DNA of 64,000 nt, taken from the NCBI GenBank assembly GCA_001466705.2, contig LATX02000200.1:558001-622000 (forward strand), in the 5' to 3' direction. Of this stretch, positions 21,893 through 32,275 are shown one piece after another (position 1 is the stretch's first letter; every line of letters begins with the position of its first letter). The notes below the pieces were generated by a model. The model ran no database searches, had not been told where the DNA came from, and was given only the letters and a program-made list of their open reading frames with translations. Source of the DNA: Moniliophthora roreri. Taxonomy: Eukaryota; Basidiomycota; Agaricomycetes; Agaricales; Marasmiaceae. Both the position numbers and the translations under genes were made by a program.

Positions 21893-22720
21893 ATGATCTC
21901 GAACGTTGTACTAGCTAAGTTAAATCGAAACTCTATGCGAATCCCTATTCAATACAACGTCGGGACAGAAATCGTCGAAACCAGAGCCCTGATCGATTCG
22001 GGTGCTGGAGGGCGCTTCATCTGTGAAGAAGAAGCACGAAAACTGAAGAAACCTTGGACAAGATTAGAAAAACCCATCAAAGTTTTCAATGTTGATGGAA
22101 CTCGAAACAAAATAGGCTGGATTACACACTCTGTTACAGTCGACATCACAATTGGAGATAAATCGATGAAGGAAACTTTATTGATCTCGGGATTAGGACC
22201 GGAAAGAATTATTCTAGGGTTACCCTGGCTCCAAGATCATAATCCAGATATTGATTGGGTCACTGGAGTAGTTCACTTTCGACCTAGGCGAAAGATCATG
22301 ATCAGACGGCCGATGAAACCATTTATTGGAATCTTCGATAAAACAAAGGAATTGGATACTGGGATACTAGACAAAGTCGAAGACGATGAAGTCTTAATTC
22401 GGTCTTTTATCAAAGGAGAAGAAGACAGCGATGAAATAAGAATCAACGCTAAGTTATCCACTTCTCAAGTACTGGCACAAGTTCACAAAGTCAAGGCGAA
22501 ACCACTAGGGGAACTTCTTCCTGCTTACCTTTCCGATTACTCGGACCGGTTCGAAAAGAAGAAAGCTGAACGATTTCCACCTTCACGACCATATGATCAT
22601 GCAATCGACCTCAAACCGGATTTCAAACCAAGGGACTGTAAAATCTACTCTTTATCACCAAAAGAGCGGATTGAACAAGACAAGTTCTTGGACGAGAATT
22701 TACGAAAAGGATACATTTGA
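21893..22720 (+). pseudogene. gypsy aspartic protease and start of reverse transcriptase
   Basis: The frame differs from gag. The retropepsin motif ALIDSGAGGRFI lies at about 21990 and the C-terminal ILGLPWLQDHNP at about 22210. The RT entry text EQDKFLDENLRKGYI is followed by TGA (22718-22720). The usual text here is GYI-R-PSKSP, and the downstream frame reads PSKSPMA directly after the stop, so an Arg CGA codon has become TGA. Confidence 0.88.
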
Positions 22721-23827
22721 CCCTCGAAATCCCCGATGGCATCCCTTTTCTTCTTCGTAGCTAAGAAAGAAGCGGGAGCGCTCCGACCCTGTCAGGATTA
22801 TCGAGACTTGAATAACGGAACAATCAAAAACCGCTACCCTCTACCATTGGTCACGGATCTTGTGGACAAATTAAAGACAGCTAAGGTGTTTACGAAATTG
22901 GATCTTCAAAACGGATACAACAATATACGGATTAAAGATGGAGATCAATGGAAAGCAGCATTCAAAACACCACGAGGCCTCTTCGAACCCACGGTTATGT
23001 TCTTCAGTTTAACGAATTCCCCGGCAACGTTCCAAGCGTTTATGAACGACATCCTCAAAGATTTTATTGATGAGGGTTGGTGCGTGGTCTATATGGACGA
23101 CATCTTGATATTTTTGGACAAGATCGATGCCCATCGAATTCGCACGAAACACGTTCTAGAACGATTACGGGAAAACGATCTCTACCTCAAACCGGAGAAA
23201 TGCGAATTCGAAGTCAAGAAAACCTTGTTCTTGGGAATGGTTATCACGCCCAGACATATCTCAATGGACGAGACAAAATTAGCCGTAATAAAAGATTGGG
23301 AAGCGCCCAAAACAATCAAAGGTGTGCGATCGTTCCTTGGATTTGCGAATTTCTATCGCAAGTTCATAGGGAAATATGCGGAATTGGCACGGCCTTTACA
23401 CGAGTTGACAAAGAAAGACACGAAATTCGAATGGACGAAAACACGAGACATTGGCTTCAATGTTCTCAAAGTAAAATTCCTCCAACGACCAGTTTTACAA
23501 ATGCTGGACGATGAAAAGCCTTTTATAATCGAAGCGGACGCCTTGAAATGGGCCACCGGAGCAGTATTGAAACAACAAGGGTCCGATGGCGAGTTACACC
23601 CATGCGGATACATTTCACATGTGTTCACTGCAACAGAACGAAACTATGAAATCTACGACCGTGAACTCTTGGCCATCACAAACGCGTTGAAAGCCTGGGA
23701 GCATTACCTTCTGGGAGGAGCTCACCCGGTGACGGTTTTATCCGATCACAAGAACCTAACTTACTTCCGGACTGCACAGAAGTTAAACAGACGACAAGCC
23801 AGATTGAGCCTTTACTTGACTCAATTA
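22721..23827 (+). pseudogene. gypsy reverse transcriptase and RNase H, truncated
   Basis: Same frame as the protease segment. RT motifs: [26 protein letters not shown], the catalytic YMDDILIF (about 23090), and [12 protein letters not shown]. RNase H motifs: [29 protein letters not shown] and VLSDHKNL. The frame enters LTR sequence after LYLTQL, and no integrase follows. In the first RNase H motif an Ala-Leu pair replaces the usual Ser/Ala at the second catalytic turn, a further sign of decay. The [12 protein letters not shown] motif also differs from the common FGLTNAPATFQ. Confidence 0.92.
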
Positions 23828-23948
23828 ACTCTCAAACTTGAACTTTACTCCTTCAAGAAGGAAATCTTCCTTTCTTGTCGAAGTTAACTCCACATCACTC
23901 AGTCAAGTGGTGTTGAGTTGTTGTCGTTGCTGCGCAAGTAACGTAACA
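23828..23948 (+). repeat. gypsy 3' LTR remnant
   Basis: The last 121 bp of the LTR, from actctcaaacttgaac to GTAACA, nearly identical to 20442-20562. The outer 430 bp or so are deleted. Confidence 0.9.
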
Positions 23949-24162
23949 ATGAGCAGCTTGGCACATTGGCCCTAACATAGTGACATTTGCTCTGCCAGTT
24001 ACCATATTGTTCGTACCTTTTTTTCATTGCATAGGCTGTGGCTCACTTTGTGAAAGTATTGGTGGAGACACTGGCTTTAGTGACCTTGGTGCTACCTATC
24101 TTCATGACATTTTGGGGCAGCATGACTGTTCTGAGTACTGTACTGGCCTCAGGCTGAGGTAA
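23949..24162 (+). pseudogene. Alpha-kinase-like gene, 3' part after the gypsy insertion
   Basis: The sequence resumes with the duplicated ATGAG. The frame from about 24030 reads GDTGFSDLGATYLHDILGQ then HDCSEYCTGLRLR and TAA. This matches the C-terminal zinc segment of alpha-kinases (G.GN.G..GI..F...H.CN..C..L). Together with 19719-19990 it shows that the element landed in the catalytic domain. Confidence 0.55.
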
Positions 24163-24454
24163 CACCCCAAGTTGTTGGTCATCTTAACCATGCATATATT
24201 CTCTGAACACTCAGTTACAGTTAGCCTATCTTTAATGCTTCTATTAGTTTATTGATATACCCAAGCTGCTACATTATACTCTCATATAATATTGAACTCA
24301 TAAGAGGTCAAGAATATGAATGAGGTTCAAGTGATGCTGTCGCAACTCTAATCCAAGCCATATGCCTCATGACCATATTCTCTATGCCCATACCCATATA
24401 CAGGTATGGTAATAAGCCCTAAATGTTCAACATTAATGATTATTGAGTCTACAT
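24163..24454. other. Intergenic
   Basis: No supported feature. AT-rich. Confidence 0.4.
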
Positions 24455-25990
24455 CTAAACAACACCAGTGTGACCCATTATCTGTAACATTCTACTAAAA
24501 ATAATCCATGCAGACTCTAGAGTTATTTGAGGTGAACCAATCAACGCATATGCCTCTTCGGCAACTGGCTCAAACTCCTGATCAACATAGTGCATAAGAT
24601 CTGTTCCTCCTTCTGAGTATGCTTTCACCAGTAGATAATTGACAACTTCAGGGTTAACAGGAACCCCAGATAGTTGCCCACTGTACTGGTCTGGATGCTC
24701 GTAAAAATCGACTACCTTTCTGCTGCTTGGCAGCTTCTTCTCCTTCTGCTTCCGAATATAGATGTTGTCCTGTCAATAGCAAAATTTGTCAAGCTCTTGT
24801 TGTACCAAAGGATACCAAATCCAATTCTTGAGTTGGCTGAAGCCATGTGAGAAAATGAAGATGCATATTGTGAATGAAGGACTTACTCATGGATTGGATC
24901 TGCCAGAAAGAAAGTTCCACCATATAAACCCTTCTCATAAAAGTCCAGGATGTTAACTCCCCACTTCTCAAAAACAGGACGCCAGCTGTGCTCTACCATT
25001 ATGTCATGGTAGCTACATACAAATCTCCATGACGGGATGAGATCCTCAAGTAGATCAGGAGCAAACATTTCACTATATAGAAGCAAAGACTTCATTTAAT
25101 AGTGGCACTCATGCAAATCATGTCCAATCACATACCATAGAGCACCTTGAAAAGCACAAGCGTCCCGTACTTCTGAACCACAATCAGTTGTGCCTTGAAG
25201 TGGCATTCCTTGCTCACAGTGAGTTTTCTGTGTCTTTGACAGAAATATTGGGGTTCATGGTAATCATTCTTCTTTACAGCCTCTAGAAATACAATTCTGA
25301 CAATAATTGTGTAATGGTTCGAAGGGAGTACTTGATAATAGATGTGATGACCTCCCCACTTGTCATGGATACCATAGATAGGAAACCCAGCAGCAGCAAG
25401 CTTGTCATGTCCATCCATAGACCACTCCTTGTGAGGGCCAATGGCTGTTAGTGCTGTCCTTCGTATGGCCTTTGTCTTCCCTAGGGCGTGCTGTTGAAAT
25501 CCTTCTGGATAATAGTCTTGCATAACCTGCGAAACAAAATCCCTGGAAAAAACATGGGCCACAGAAAGTTTCAGAGCAAAGAAACACGCACCTCATCATA
25601 TGTTCCCCTCCAAAGCAAGTTCCTGCCATACACACCGGGGGCCTTGCGTCTGCTTTGGGTCTAATGCAAGGTGTGTCAAGACTGTCTGCTCTAGCTCATC
25701 TTTTGGCCTTTCTGGTTGCCGAGGTGTTCCAAGCCCAGCAAATTTGATGTATTTTGCAAGAGTAGTCCATCTGTTGCAGGCAGTTAGATATAGCAACATA
25801 TAATGAGTCAGTAGACACACTCCAATGAAAATCCCTGATCATGAAGTTTCTCCAGCATCTTTTGGTATTGAGTAATACTCTGCTTATTGAGAGCCCACAA
25901 TGCTTCATTCATCCTTTCATTATATGGCACTACATGGAATGTCATCACATCAGCAAAATCCAGAGGAAGTTATAACTGAGTACCTACCCT
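24455..25990 (-). CDS. Transposon-like integrase-core (rve-type) gene, spliced, possibly damaged
   Basis: The minus-strand exons read in order: NERMNEALWALNKQS (about 25920-25840); a segment with GPRCVWQELALEG (about 25800-25590); RDFVSQVMQDYYPEGF...GKTKAIRRTALTAIGP then HKEWSMDGHDKLAAAGFPIYG (about 25545-25250); MVEHSWRPVFEKWG (about 25000-24900); and a C-terminal exon VDFYEHPDQYSGQLSGVP...LMHYVDQEFEPVAEEAYALIG ending at the TAG at 24455-24457. This is the layout of a multicopy Agaricomycete family annotated as integrase catalytic-domain proteins: WSxDGHDKL holds the first Asp of a DDE/D core. Intron borders such as gtgcgt...ccag at about 25547-25592 fit. A tandem TGA pair just before that donor in the simplest frame means it may be a pseudogene. 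Its 5' end overlaps the outer edge of the palindrome at 25948. Confidence 0.55.
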
Positions 25991-27112
25991 TGAGATTGGT
26001 GACAATCCCCTGTTAAGGTCACCATCAATTATAGCTCCAACCATAATCGATCTCCAGTGTAATATAGCACCCGATACCTGGCACCAACAGTCTCGAGGAT
26101 TGTGACGGGTTGCTGGAGATATAATGGGTGACAGATAATACAACAAGTAGCAGAGAACATGACATGTACTGTGAAATATGACGAGCAGCTGATAATATAG
26201 CAAGTGACAAGGAATAGTATGAATAGTGGGGCTTATGATGAATTTTGAGGGTTATGGCAAGTTTTGGGGGTTATGATGGGTTATGGCAGGCTATAACCAG
26301 TTTCGAGTGCTACAGCTACTCAGGAGGGACTCAGCTACTTACCAGGTTTCCAACCAAGAACATACAATATATCAGATGTCATCCTTAGATCAGATTTCGC
26401 ATATTAAACAAATGTACAGTATGAGTAATGCTATCTATCTATATATACAAACAGAGGAACATGTATGAAGTCCACCACATATTCTTGTATGCCTTGTTGG
26501 AGGACGGTGTGACCTGGCAAAGATCATTAGCATACAACTCATCAGGGAGCAAAGAACAGATAACAAACCTGAGTACAGCACAGTACATTATGGGAAATGT
26601 GAAAAAATAGCTGTAGAGGAAAGCAGTCATCAGTACTTTCAACATTGGCTTCAGAAGTAGTATACATACCAAATGATACGATCAAGCTCTGGCTGTACAA
26701 GTAATGTATCAATAGTCAATCGGACTGAAGCAACATATCACTGACCTTACACATGAACACACATTGGTGCTGCTTGGTCTTAGACTTGCATGCAAGGGAG
26801 TAGCAAGACCTTAATAAGTGTATGAGGTCGAAAAATATTTTAACACTGAGCAGGGGTAGTACCCCCCCTCCTGCCATATCCAGTAATAATTGACCAAAAA
26901 AGGCAATTAAAATTTCCTATTATAGTCACTGTACATGCGAGTCTTCAAAGTCTTGAACAACTGTTTTTACAGCTATCACAGATGAAGTTCTTGAGTACTG
27001 TCGAGCGTTTGGGTATGAGGCATGACAGGTGCATCTATACCTGGGGTCAGTCATAAGAAAACATGCGAAAACAAAGAAATGACTCACCCATTCCATCTCA
27101 CAACCCGGTCAT

Positions 27113-27796
27113 TTACATCTTACAACAGTGATCTCCATCGTATTCATCTCCAATGACAATGTCCCTTGGATCATCTGCAAATGCCGCAATTTCGTTGTGT
27201 TCAGTCCCTTCGGGTAGGTTATTGAGGTTGAGATTGGGTAGCTGAATAAGGAAGTCATGAAACCGGCTTTGTGATGCATTCTGGTTTGACAATTCAGGTG
27301 CTTGAGGGGAATGTGTTGTAGCTAAGGGTGCCTTGGGAAGGGCAGAGGACATTGTAGGGGCAACTTGGCAAACATCAAAGCCGTTGAGACTCGGAGATGA
27401 TGGCCCGGCCATGTGATTATCAGTTGTCGATGCATAACTGTGAACCATCACAGGAGCTTTAACTTTCGGAGGAATGGTTCTAGCTGCAAGCACAGTTGGG
27501 TCCCACATCTTGGTTAGGTCACAGCCTGGGATCCTTTTCTTTGCCTTCTCAACTCTCTCCGCCTGTCTCCTACACTTGTTTGATTTTTGATGCTGTTGTA
27601 GGTTGTACTCTGGTGCAGTACCAACTTGGATACGCTTCTTGCAATTGGGGCAGTCAGTGTAACCATCTGTGTCAACTGGGATCAGAGGCTATACAATGCC
27701 GTCCAAATGCCGTCAGTGCATTTTTTTTTAATCTTCAGCATGTCACTAAATCACACTCACCATATTGGAATCATTATTTTTCTTTTTCTTAGCCAT
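27113..27796 (-). CDS. Small zinc-finger protein of a transposon-associated type
   Basis: Two exons. Exon 1 (27796-27761) encodes MAKKKKNNDSNM and ends at a gtgagt donor. Exon 2 begins after a TAG acceptor at 27688 (PLIPVDTDGYTDCPNC) and ends at 27113; together they give 203 residues in one frame. The finger is C-x2-C followed by H-x5-C (CPNC...HQKSNKC), preceded by DTDGYTD and followed by a Lys/Arg-rich segment, the form seen in many Agaricomycete transposon-linked proteins. The rest is Ser/Pro-rich with an acidic C-terminus ending DGDHCCKM. It lies in the unpaired part of the left palindrome arm. DNA binding is inferred from the finger and the basic stretch. Confidence 0.6.
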
Positions 27797-28840
27797 AGTC
27801 ACTAGTAAGAAGCTGGAAGGTTACAAGGGATTACAAGGAGTGCAAAAATCCTTTGGCAGATTCAGCTTGCATTCAGCTTCTGCAACTCAGTGGTGGATGC
27901 TGCCATATTCGGGCCATTGGTGAACAGTGATGTGCTAGTGAGCCTCGTGGGCTTCTGGAGATCATTTGCATACCCAAAAAAGTGTAAATTACATCGAGAA
28001 CAGAGGTTACCAAAGCAATAATAAAGCTCTAGGCCCTATCAGAAGCACTTTGCACTGTAGGTCCAAAAAATTTTTAATGAATTTCAGACCCCCCCCCTCG
28101 GACTGGCGATTCAGATTCTGCCACCCCCTTGCTTGCATGCTAGCAACGAGGAGTTAGACAAGACCTTGTGGAATGTTGGATGATGATGTACTGTGATACA
28201 TGGGCTATCTGACGATTCACATGTGCCAGAATGGTGCAAATGGGGATGTAGGATGGTGCTGGAACTGGCAGCTGGGCAGGTAAGGGGCATCTGAGTCACA
28301 TCAAGACTCGGATATTCAAGTTTTGGCATGGAAGACATTGGGTAATCTGGTGTTTCTGTCAAGATCTGGATAGCCGAGTCATGCAGGGCAAGGGCTGAGC
28401 TGCACAGGAAAAAGAGCATAAGAATCATTATGCAAAGTGATTGTGTAAGAACACACCTCAGTTCATTATCTGACATTCCTGCCCTGTTACTGTAATCGAC
28501 CATTCTGGTTCTGATTAGCCTGTGGATAAAATGAGAGTCAGTCAATGAAAAGAGACAACTTGCAGTTCTTACCCAAAGGACACGTTTGACACATTGATAG
28601 ACCATAAGTGAGTCATAACGAGCTCATACTGAGGCATAGAGGTGGATTTTGAGAATGGAAAGGGACAAGAGAAGGAGATGGTGGGGACATGGTGGTGGAA
28701 GGGAAGAAAGGGAAGCCAGGGCAGTTGGAATTCCAAAGTGGCCTTTATGTGAAAATTTGGGGCATGCACAGACCAGTTTAGAGCTGGTCAGAGTTTAGAG
28801 TTCTTGTGGGGTGTTTTCTTTTTGTTGCTGAGGGGCACTG

Positions 28841-28870
28841 GAGGCATTGGAGGCATTGGAGGCATTGGGT
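28841..28870 (+). repeat. Short tandem repeat cattggagg
   Basis: Three units of a 9-bp repeat in the left palindrome arm. Confidence 0.7.
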
Positions 28871-29299
28871 ATGTTAGGCTCTTTAAAGGTGCTGAAAGCC
28901 AGTAAAGAGCAATAATGTGTCTTGCAATATAACTCCAAGGAGTCCGGTGTCTAGATCCAATCTCTGACACACAGCCACACATCCTCTCTAACTTTCCACC
29001 ATATTTGACGAACAACAGCAATGTCAACCACTCAGTTCCATGCAATCTCACTAACTCAAACATATTTGCATACACAAGTACTACCTGCTTTGTTCAAGCT
29101 CCTGCAAATCCTGGAATTGATGGAATCATAATGCACAATAGCTTGGATGACTTTTAGAAGTCTTGGTCTTTGCAAGTGGGAGAGTGCTGGGTCTTTTTTC
29201 TAGTAAGTAGATATGTGCATTCTCTCACTGTTTTACTGGGCATAATACATGCTTCTGGCTATGTCCCATAGGATGAGATATATAATTCAATAACCTTCG

Positions 29300-30150
29300 T
29301 GAGACCTTGTAACAAGACACAGGTATTACATTGCCCTCTGACTGTAATAGAGGGATATAACCCATCATGACAGTTACAAGGGGTTACAACTCTGTTTACA
29401 ACTCTGGCTACATTCAGTGTTATAACCTTCTGTTGCCATCATGAGGGGTTATAACTAGGTTATGGCTGGGGTTATATCAACAGTTATAACCCTCATTCAT
29501 GGTCATGGGGGGTTATAACACATGTCATATTCTCAAGGTACAGTAACAGGGTATTATATATGTGGTTACATCACTAACGGACTTGTAGGCAATGCATATT
29601 GGGTGTCATTTCCCTGCTAACCCACTATACCATTCTCCAGATTTTGCTGATGCAGTAGACAGGCCTAGTTCAAGAAATGCTTCACTCACATGTCTCTCCC
29701 CATTGATTTTTGCCTTTTGGATTCTTATTGTGAGGACTAATAGTGCTGTCCCATCTCTGCTCATCCTGCAAGCTTTGAATGGCCTTCTCATGAGTCTTTG
29801 AAACTCCCTCAACACCATCTATGTCCCATCAGCAAAAACCAGAGAGTGGTATAGCAGGTTGGCAGGGGAAACAATGCCCAATACACGTTGCCTACAAGTC
29901 TGTTAGTGCTGTAACCACATATATAAAACCCTGTTACTATACCTTGAGAATATAATGTGTGTTATAACCCCCCATGACCATTAATGAAGGTTATAACCAT
30001 GGATATAGCCCCAGCCATAACCCAGTTATAACCCCTCATGATGGCAACAGAAGGTTATAACCTCTTGTAACCGTGCATGATGGGTTATATCCCTCTGTTA
30101 CAGTCAGAGGGCAATGTAGTACCTGTGTCTTGTTACAATGTCCCAGAACA
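29300..30150. repeat. Inner hairpin of the palindrome with repeated GTTATAAC
   Basis: Left 29300-29660 and right 29825-30150 are inverted copies around a 164-bp centre. Each carries four copies of the self-complementary octamer GTTATAAC (29419, 29448, 29483, 29512 and 29961, 29990, 30025, 30054). A further copy sits near each outer edge (25969 and 31988). Confidence 0.8.
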
Positions 30151-32275
30151 GTTCTTATAAAATGTATCTGGGATATATTGAGTTCTGGAAGGTACAACTA
30201 GTTACTAGAAGCATATTACAACCAGTGATATACCTATTGAACAGTAAATATACCCTGCAAGAACTCCTTCCCTCCTGCTTCCAAGCACTGACTCTCCTAC
30301 AAGTCAGTTCCTGGCCTATAATGAGATAACTGATTCAATTCTGGACTGTATGTATGTGCTGTCGATATTGTCAAATATGCAAGTGAGACGTGTGATGATT
30401 GTCAGAGTGTTGGATCTGGATGCCAGACTCCTCAGAGTTGATAACATGTGATATGTCATCAAGCTCTCTTGCCTCACTCACCAGAGGGGAGGCCACTCAT
30501 CATCTCTTCAATGCTATTTGATACCTCTGACACCTCAAAAACACAAAGTGCATCCCTTGCAACCACACATCGAAAACCCTAAACCCTGACCAGCTCTAAA
30601 CTGGTCTGTGCACACCATCAATTCTCACATAAAGGCCGCCCCAGAATTTCAAACACCCCAACTTCCCTTTCTTCCCTTCCACCACCATCTCCCCCTCCTC
30701 CCTCCCCTTTGCTTGTCCCTTCCCATCTTCAAACCCATTCTTATGCCTCAGTATGAGCTCATTATGACTTGTTTATGATACATTGACATATCGGACATGT
30801 CAGTATTGCAAGCCCTCCTGTCTTTTGTTGTTGACTGACTCATTTTATATGCACTCAGAGCCAGAATGGGCAATTACAGTAGCAGGAGCAGAAATGTTGG
30901 ATAAGGGCTGAAAGGTATGTTCTTCATCACTGGTTTTATTAATGATTCTTATGAGCTTTTCCCTGCACAGTTCAACATTCAACCTTCACCCAGCATGCCT
31001 CAACTATCCAGATCTTGGCATGATGAAATGCTGGACCACCCAACATCTTCCACATGAAAACTTGACTATTCAATACACCCCCCACAGCCCAGCTGCCAGA
31101 TTCCAACACCATCATCCTCATATACCCCACTCTGGTGCAGCTTGTCATCATTGGCACAAGTTTGAGGCCAAACAACACCAATGTGTGTTTGTGTCTCTCG
31201 AAGGTCAGTAATACATCGTGTCGGTCAGATTAACTATTGATGTATTGCAATAGCTGGAAATATGGAGCTTGGTCACATCATTTGGTATGTATGACCACTT
31301 CTGCGACCGATATCGTGAGAACTGATGATTGATTTCCTCCACAGCTAATGATTCTAAGTTCTGCGATGTTTTAGTATGTGACATTGTGCTCAGGTTCATC
31401 TTCTGTCCTTCCCTTCCTGATGAACATGCTAATGATCCTTGGTTAGGCCATATTATCCTTCAGCGAGTCATACAAGGTTAATTAGTAGTGGACTACGTAC
31501 ATTCCTTGTGTGTATGTATGAGATGATCATGAATGGTATTCCCTGTACTTCACTCTGATACTTGAAATCCCAATGTAAGGCATGAGATCTGATATATTAT
31601 GTATTCTTGGTTGGAAACCTGGTAAATAGCTGAGTCCCTCCTGAGTAGCTGTAGTGCTCGAAACTGGTTATAGCCTGCCATAACCCATCATAACCCCCAA
31701 AACTTGCTGTAACCGTTGAAATTCATCGTAAGCCCCATTATTTGTGCTATTCCTTGTCACTCACTATATTATCGGCTGCTCGTCATATTACACAGTACGT
31801 GTCGTGTTCTCTGCTTCTCATTGTATTATCCATCACCTGTTATATCTCCAGCAACTTGTCACAATCCTCAAGACTGTTGGTGCTGGGTATTGGGTGCTAT
31901 ATTACGCTGGAGATCGACTATGGTTGGAGCTATAATCGACGGTGACCTTGATGGGGGATTGTCACCAATCTCAGAGGTAGGTACTCAGTTATAACTTCCC
32001 CCGGATTTTGCTGATGCCAGCCCATGTAGAAGCACACTGGCTACCTCAACCTCTTCATCAGCATCTCCTGGATCCAGAAGTAGTCTAATCTTCTTGTGTT
32101 TGCCCATTCAAGTAGTTGAAGGCAAGTGCGAAATGTGATGTGGGTGGTGCCTGGCCAAGCTAATAGTAAAGGTTGCGGCAGAAGCGAGAACATCCGAATC
32201 ACTACTCAAGTATCACAAGCTGAAAAGTAAACTAATAACTCTTCTCATTTGTGTGATTTAATTCTGAGATACATT

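Larger units (their letters stand above)
20009..23948 (+). mobile_element. Ty3/gypsy LTR retrotransposon, internally deleted
   Basis: The 5' LTR is complete (20009-20562, 554 bp, TGTTAC...GTAACA). The coding part has gag with a zinc knuckle, an aspartic protease, reverse transcriptase and RNase H in order. The frame then runs directly into the inner part of the 3' LTR (23828-23948), so the connection domain, integrase and about 430 bp of the 3' LTR are gone. Both ends are flanked by the same 5 bases, ATGAG (20004-20008 and 23949-23953): the element inserted as a unit and was deleted afterwards. The bases taactctc are shared at the deletion junction. It splits an alpha-kinase-like gene. Confidence 0.93.
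25948..32015. mobile_element. Imperfect palindrome of about 6 kb (long inverted repeats), likely transposon-derived
   Basis: The left arm (25948-29660) is inverted-homologous to the right arm (29825-32015). Matching blocks, left with right: 25948-26395 with 31588-32015; 28190-28570 with 30820-31160; 28590-28805 with 30585-30800; 28805-29300 with 30150-30585 (weaker); 29300-29660 with 29825-30150. Identity by eye is about 85-90 percent at the outer and inner blocks and lower between. The left arm has about 1.8 kb (26400-28190, with a zinc-finger gene) that the right arm lacks. The 164-bp centre is unique. This could be a foldback-type DNA transposon or two copies inserted head to head. No transposase is recognised inside, and an integrase-type gene overlaps the left edge. 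Confidence 0.75.

Noticed and set aside
28111..28605. 164-codon minus-strand ORF in the palindrome as a gene
   Set aside because: The mirrored right-arm sequence does not keep the frame, so the open frame is not under evident constraint.
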